Shown piece after piece: positions 6,984-10,550 of a DNA stretch of 10,550 nt. Below the pieces are notes generated by a model. That model did no database searches and was not told where the DNA came from. It was given only the letters and a program-made list of their open reading frames with translations. Position 1 is the stretch's first letter. Every line of letters starts with the position of its first letter. The DNA is from Bacillota bacterium. GTDB taxonomy: Bacteria > Bacillota_G > Limnochordia > DTU010. The position numbers and the translations under genes are program-made. Location of the stretch: positions 1 to 10,550 of the forward strand of contig JAAZLQ010000087.1 of assembly GCA_012799255.1 (NCBI GenBank). Reading direction: 5' to 3'.

Positions 6984-8153
6984 ATGGGCGAAATTGTAAG
7001 AATGGATAATGGGAAAGATAATGAGATAATGGCAATGATGAACGATGCATCGCTATGTCCATTGTTAGAGGAAACAAAAGTTGGTGTTTCCAATTACACA
7101 AAATTACCAGTAACAAGATTGGCAGCTATGGGAACAGCGTTTCAACCATTGACAACTGCTGTGCAAACCGCAGTAACCGGAGCTGGTGGAAGTGGATTGT
7201 ACTATGTTAATACAGCCGGAAAAACAATGTTTCAGATGAAGGAAACGGGCAATTTTATCGGTTCTCTGAAAACATCAGCAGGTTTGGTTGGCGGCGGACA
7301 GGCTCAGATGATGCCACTTGCTTTTGACCCGACAATGCTTTTTATGGCGGCTGCACTTGCGAATATTGATAAAAAACTGGATTCTATAAAAGAAATGCAG
7401 CAGGAAATGATGGATTTTCTTGTTCAGAAGGAAAAGGCTGAATTAAAAGGAAATCTTACATTTCTGTATGACGTGTTCAATAATTACAAGTATAACTGGA
7501 ATAATGAAATGTACAAGAATAGCAATCATACAATGGTGCTTGCCATAAAAAAAGAAGCAGAAGCAAAGATAGTATTTTACCGTGAACAGATAATTGCCAA
7601 AGTAAATAAGAAATCTTTGATTCATAGTGACCAGACGGTAAATAAGCAGTTGCAGGCGGTACAAGACCAATTTAAAGATTACCAGCTTGCATTATATACA
7701 CTTGCATTCTCCTCATTCTTAGATGTAATGCTTGTGGGAAATTATGACAAAGAGTATTTGTCCGGTATTTCAGAAAAATTGGATGATTATTCGATGAAAT
7801 ACAGAGAACTTTATACGCAGTGCTATGAAGAAATATCTGGATATTCTTCTACTTCTATACAATCCTCTCTGCTGAAAGGATTATCAAAGACAACGAAAGC
7901 AGTCGGTAAGATTGTAGAGCGGATACCAGTTGTTGGAGATACGCAGGCTGATGAAACGCTCATTGCAGCAGGGGAAAAGCTTGGCGATATAGGAACAGAA
8001 AAAATCCGCAAACAGATGCGGCAGTTGATTGAACGACAGAGTAACTTTGTCCGTCCGTTTATTGATAATATTGATACTGTAAATCGGCTGAATAATAATC
8101 CGGTGCAGTTATTAGTAGACAAAGACAATCTTTACATTGCAACGATAGCATAA
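6984..8153 (+). CDS. Unrecognised protein with Gly/Ala-rich N-terminal part and long helical C-terminal part
   Basis: I cannot place this protein (389 aa from 6984; 391 from 6978) in a named family. Residues about 45-126 are rich in Gly, Ala, Thr and Met and weakly hydrophobic (LAAMGTAF; VTGAGGSGLYYV; GLVGGGQAQMMP; TMLFMAAALANI), without a classical transmembrane helix or signal peptide. Residues about 123-155 form a likely amphipathic or coiled-coil helix (IDKKLDSIKEMQQEMMDFL). Residues about 178-283 look like long helices with many Lys/Glu and Tyr, followed by a Gly-bounded segment (GKIVERIPVVG, 308-318) and a final helical region. No catalytic motif stands out. The architecture is compatible with a membrane-active or scaffolding helical protein; that is inference. 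It lies 76 bases after the McrBC genes and 33 bases before the polymerase gene, so it may be a defence accessory, or cargo of either neighbour. The open frame is long and intact, with a normal ribosome binding site. Confidence 0.85.
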   Translation: MGEIVRMDNGKDNEIMAMMNDASLCPLLEETKVGVSNYTKLPVTRLAAMGTAFQPLTTAVQTAVTGAGGSGLYYVNTAGKTMFQMKETGNFIGSLKTSAGLVGGGQAQMMPLAFDPTMLFMAAALANIDKKLDSIKEMQQEMMDFLVQKEKAELKGNLTFLYDVFNNYKYNWNNEMYKNSNHTMVLAIKKEAEAKIVFYREQIIAKVNKKSLIHSDQTVNKQLQAVQDQFKDYQLALYTLAFSSFLDVMLVGNYDKEYLSGISEKLDDYSMKYRELYTQCYEEISGYSSTSIQSSLLKGLSKTTKAVGKIVERIPVVGDTQADETLIAAGEKLGDIGTEKIRKQMRQLIERQSNFVRPFIDNIDTVNRLNNNPVQLLVDKDNLYIATIA

Positions 8154-8186
8154 TTTACTCAAAGGATTTTTAAAAGGGGGCATAGA

Positions 8187-9716
8187 ATGATGGCAAAGCA
8201 AAAGACCTATATCGCAATCGACCTCAAATCATTCTATGCTTCTGTGGAGTGTAAAGAGCGAAATCGTGACCCTTTGACAACAAATCTTGTGGTTGCAGAT
8301 AAGAGCAGGACAGAGAAAACCATCTGCCTTGCGGTATCTCCGTCATTAAAAAGTTATGGGATACCCGGCAGACCACGCTTGTTTGAAGTCGTGCAAAAGG
8401 TAAAAGAAGCTAATAATACCCGAAGGTGGAAAGCACCAAATCGTACATTTACTGGTTCGTCTGATGACAGTACAGAATTAAATGCGAATCCGGCATTGGA
8501 GATTGATTATATCGTTGCACCACCTCGTATGGCATACTATCTGGAGTATAGTACCAAGATTTACAGTGTTTACTTGAAATACATTGCTCCGGAAGATATT
8601 TTCCCGTACTCGATTGATGAAGTATTCATAGATGCAACCAATTATCTGAATACCTATCAGATGACTGCAAGGGAACTTGCCATGACGATGATACAGGATG
8701 TTTTGAAAACAACAGGAATTACGGCAACAGCCGGAATCGGCACGAATATGTACTTGTGTAAGATTGCAATGGATATCGTGGCAAAGCATATTGAGCCGGA
8801 CAAGGACGGTGTGAGGATTGCCGAATTGGATGAAATGTCTTACCGCAGACAGCTATGGAATCACAGACCGCTTACAGATTTCTGGAGAGTAGGTAAAGGT
8901 TATGCAAAGAAACTGGAAGAACACGGACTTTTTACTATGGGAGATATTGCAAGGTGTTCCATCGGAAAGTCGAATGAACTGTATAACGAAGAACGGCTTT
9001 ATAAGTTGTTTGGAATCAATGCGGAACTGCTAATTGACCATGCTTGGGGATATGAACCTTGTACGATGGAGCAGGTCAAAGCCTATAAGCCGGAAACCAA
9101 CAGTGTATGCTCAGGACAGGTACTTCACTGCCCGTATGATTTCGATAAGGCGAAGTTAGTTGTAAAAGAAATGACTGACCTTATGGTACTCGATTTAGTA
9201 GACAAGAGACTTGTTACTGACCAGATTGTATTGACCATAGGGTATGATATAGAAAATCTGACAGACCCAGACCGAAGCAGAAAATACAAGGGAGATGTCA
9301 CAATTGACAGGTATGGAAGAAGAGTTCCTAAACACGCTCACGGAACAACAAACCTGAAAAGGCAGACATCATCAACAATGCTGATAACCGATGCTGTGAT
9401 GGAACTGTATGACAGAATCGTGGATAAAAATCTGCTTATCAGAAGAATTAACATTACAGCGAACCGACTTGTAGACGAGAACTCAGCAAAGAAAGAAGAT
9501 GAATATGAGCAGCTTGACCTTTTTACGGATTATAAGGCAAAAGAACAGGAACAAGTCAAAGAAGAAGCAGCTTTAGAGCGTGAAAAGCGTATGCAACAAA
9601 CAATGCTTACGATAAAAAAGAAGTTTGGGAAGAATGCTATCTTGAAAGGAATGAATCTTCAGGAGGGAGCGACAGCCAAAGACCGTAATGAACAGATAGG
9701 TGGACACAAGGCGTAG
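8187..9716 (+). CDS. umuC: Y-family translesion DNA polymerase, UmuC/YqjW type
   Basis: An error-prone polymerase that copies damaged DNA, acting at stalled forks through the sliding clamp. In the 509 residues, the palm carries D12 (IAIDLKSFYASVE, with Y17 at the steric-gate position) and D144-E145 (YSIDEVFID), giving the full set of metal-binding acidic residues. The fingers/palm motif TAGIGTN lies near 181-187, a helix-hairpin-helix-like segment (WRVGKGYAKKLEEHG) begins at 233, and the little finger follows. A beta-clamp binding motif QLDLF is at 442-446. The tail beyond it (about 450-509) is charged and helical and ends in a basic Gly/His segment. This is longer than E. coli UmuC (422 aa). 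AAGGGGG (8174-8180) is 6 bases before the first ATG; the adjacent ATG at 8190 is equally possible. YolD downstream supports the UmuC/YqjW assignment. No LexA box is visible upstream and no umuD is present. Confidence 0.94.
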   Translation: MMAKQKTYIAIDLKSFYASVECKERNRDPLTTNLVVADKSRTEKTICLAVSPSLKSYGIPGRPRLFEVVQKVKEANNTRRWKAPNRTFTGSSDDSTELNANPALEIDYIVAPPRMAYYLEYSTKIYSVYLKYIAPEDIFPYSIDEVFIDATNYLNTYQMTARELAMTMIQDVLKTTGITATAGIGTNMYLCKIAMDIVAKHIEPDKDGVRIAELDEMSYRRQLWNHRPLTDFWRVGKGYAKKLEEHGLFTMGDIARCSIGKSNELYNEERLYKLFGINAELLIDHAWGYEPCTMEQVKAYKPETNSVCSGQVLHCPYDFDKAKLVVKEMTDLMVLDLVDKRLVTDQIVLTIGYDIENLTDPDRSRKYKGDVTIDRYGRRVPKHAHGTTNLKRQTSSTMLITDAVMELYDRIVDKNLLIRRINITANRLVDENSAKKEDEYEQLDLFTDYKAKEQEQVKEEAALEREKRMQQTMLTIKKKFGKNAILKGMNLQEGATAKDRNEQIGGHKA

Positions 9717-9748
9717 AAAAATAAGGTATATGATTAAGGAAACAGAAT

Positions 9749-9958
9749 ATGAGATGGATATATGAACTTTCGTGGCTGTGGAAGTCAATAGGGATATTTA
9801 TTCTAATTGTTGCCATATGTGAGTGGTGTGTAGCTTTGATTTACAAAGGAATGAAGAAGCGTTACGGAGTGAAAACAGCAATATGCGTTGCATTCGTAGC
9901 AGTTATTCTAGCTATCATTTGCAGTTTTCTACTCGCACAGACACCTATGCCACTGTAA
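9749..9958 (+). CDS. Small two-helix membrane protein (69 aa)
   Basis: A 69-residue protein with two hydrophobic helices, about 10-32 (containing IGIFILIVAICEW) and 43-63 (AICVAFVAVILAIICSFLL), joined by a basic loop (KGMKKRYGVK, 33-42). By the positive-inside rule the loop would be cytoplasmic and both termini outside. AAGGA (9736-9740) stands 8 bases upstream. It lies between the polymerase and YolD genes with 32- and 12-base gaps, so it is very likely on the same transcript. I recognise no family. Small membrane proteins in SOS cassettes are sometimes division inhibitors or toxins, but nothing here shows such a role. Confidence 0.65.
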   Translation: MRWIYELSWLWKSIGIFILIVAICEWCVALIYKGMKKRYGVKTAICVAFVAVILAIICSFLLAQTPMPL

Positions 9959-9970
9959 TGGAGGAAGATT

Positions 9971-10405
9971 ATGGAGAATCAAGACAATCACAGATATGAT
10001 GATATTATCAATCTGCCGAATCCAACTTCAAAGAAACACCCTCGTATGTCCCTTTATGACAGAGCAGCACAGTTTTCGCCTTTTGCGGCACTTACTGGAC
10101 ACGAAGCAGCTATTAAGGAAACTGCAAGACAGACGGATGAAAAATTGATGTTGAGTGATGAAGTCATAGCAGAATTGAATGAAAAGCTAAATCTGATTGA
10201 TGAAACCATCGGTACACAACAAAGGGTTAGAATCACTTATTTCGTACCAGATAATAAAAAAGCTGGGGGAGCATACATTACCTGCTCAGGTTATGTAAAG
10301 AAGTTTGATGAATATGAACATACAGTTATTATGGAAAATAAGACGGTTATTCCGATTGAGCAGATAAGTGATATAGATGGAGAAATGTTTGGAGATATGT
10401 ATTAG
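9971..10405 (+). CDS. YolD-like family protein
   Basis: A 144-residue cytosolic protein. It has the family's diagnostic segment DRAAQFSPFAALTGHE at 30-45, a helical stretch (about 46-80), then a beta-rich C-terminal half (about 84-135: VRITYFV; GAYITCSGYVKKFD; TVIMENKTVIPIEQI) as in YolD-like proteins. YolD-like genes regularly pair with UmuC-type polymerases in Bacillota (yqjX/yqjW in Bacillus), and a UmuD-like partner role has been proposed for them; the molecular function is not firmly established. GGAGGAA (9960-9966) lies 4 bases before the ATG, close but workable. The WYL-regulator gene follows after 18 bases. Confidence 0.92.
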   Translation: MENQDNHRYDDIINLPNPTSKKHPRMSLYDRAAQFSPFAALTGHEAAIKETARQTDEKLMLSDEVIAELNEKLNLIDETIGTQQRVRITYFVPDNKKAGGAYITCSGYVKKFDEYEHTVIMENKTVIPIEQISDIDGEMFGDMY

Positions 10406-10423
10406 TAGTTGGAAAGGACAACA

Positions 10424-10550
10424 ATGGAAACAAAGCCAAGGATTTTATACCTACAAAAGATTTTACTGGAAAGAACCGATGAAGAAAATCCTCTTTCCAC
10501 AACACAGTTAATCAATATATTGAATGATGAATACGGAATATCTGCACATA
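10424..10550 (+). CDS. WYL-type helix-turn-helix transcriptional regulator, N-terminal fragment cut by the window edge
   Basis: Only the first 42 codons are present. They begin METKPRILYLQKILLERTDE, continue with ENPLSTTQLINIL and end near YGISAH. This closely fits the opening of the winged helix-turn-helix domain of WYL-domain regulators in Clostridia, in which a first helix (RILYLQKILLERT) is followed by the PLST-type turn and a second helix (TQLINILND). GGAAAGGA (10411-10418) stands 5 bases before the ATG. The WYL ligand-sensing domain would lie outside the window. Such proteins often regulate DNA-damage or defence genes, so autoregulation of this cassette is a reasonable inference. The frame is open to the last base. 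Confidence 0.75.
   Translation, partial: METKPRILYLQKILLERTDEENPLSTTQLINILNDEYGISAH

Noticed and set aside
8154..8186. LexA/SOS box before the polymerase gene
   Set aside because: No GAAC-N4-GTTC-like palindrome is present in this 33-base gap; it holds only the AAGGGGG ribosome binding site.
1..10550. CRISPR arrays, tRNA or rRNA genes, transposases, integrases, attachment sites
   Set aside because: None was seen. No regularly spaced repeats, tRNA-like cloverleaf arms or recombinase motifs were found by reading; the mobile-element setting is inferred only from gene content.

Overview
The window looks like an accessory (defence and mobile-element) region from a low-to-moderate-GC Bacillota, most likely a gut Clostridia/Lachnospiraceae-type organism. 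The basis is the AT-rich coding sequence, strong AAGGAG-type ribosome binding sites before nearly every gene, and protein families (McrBC of the Firmicutes type, a UmuC-like polymerase next to YolD, a WYL regulator) usually found on integrative elements of that group. Every gene reads on the + strand. There is no gene-free stretch longer than about 75 bases, and I see no tRNA, rRNA, CRISPR array, insertion sequence or integrase.

Region 1 (about 47-6907) is a tightly packed restriction operon. Two small proteins of unknown function (71 and 123 aa) precede a full-length type I restriction motor/nuclease subunit HsdR. This is followed by a McrB-like AAA+ GTPase whose N-terminal half carries a Firmicutes-type McrB domain and an EVE-like (PUA-superfamily) modified-base reader, and then by its PD-(D/E)xK nuclease partner McrC. 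Junctions are 24 bases or less, or 4-base ATGA overlaps. HsdM and HsdS are not in the window and would be expected just upstream of position 1. Together the genes would give a type I system (cuts DNA lacking the host methylation) in the same transcript as a type IV system (cuts DNA with foreign modification).

Region 2 (6908-8153) starts with a perfect 10-bp inverted repeat in the 5' leader of a 389-391 aa protein that I cannot assign to a family. It has a Gly/Ala-rich N-terminal third and a long helical remainder. It sits directly beside the restriction genes and is the best candidate here for something undescribed.

Region 3 (8187-10550) is a translesion-synthesis cassette: a Y-family polymerase of the UmuC type with an intact active site and a beta-clamp binding motif, a two-helix membrane miniprotein, a YolD-like protein, and the first 42 codons of a WYL-type transcriptional regulator cut by the window edge. 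UmuC plus YolD is a recurring pair in Bacillota and its mobile elements, linked in Bacillus to the SOS response. I see no LexA-type box in this window.

Three genes (HsdR, McrB and the unknown protein) share a tandem start of the form ATGAA(A/T)ATG in which the Shine-Dalgarno sequence is 1-2 bases from the first ATG and 7-8 bases from the second. I chose the second ATG for these.
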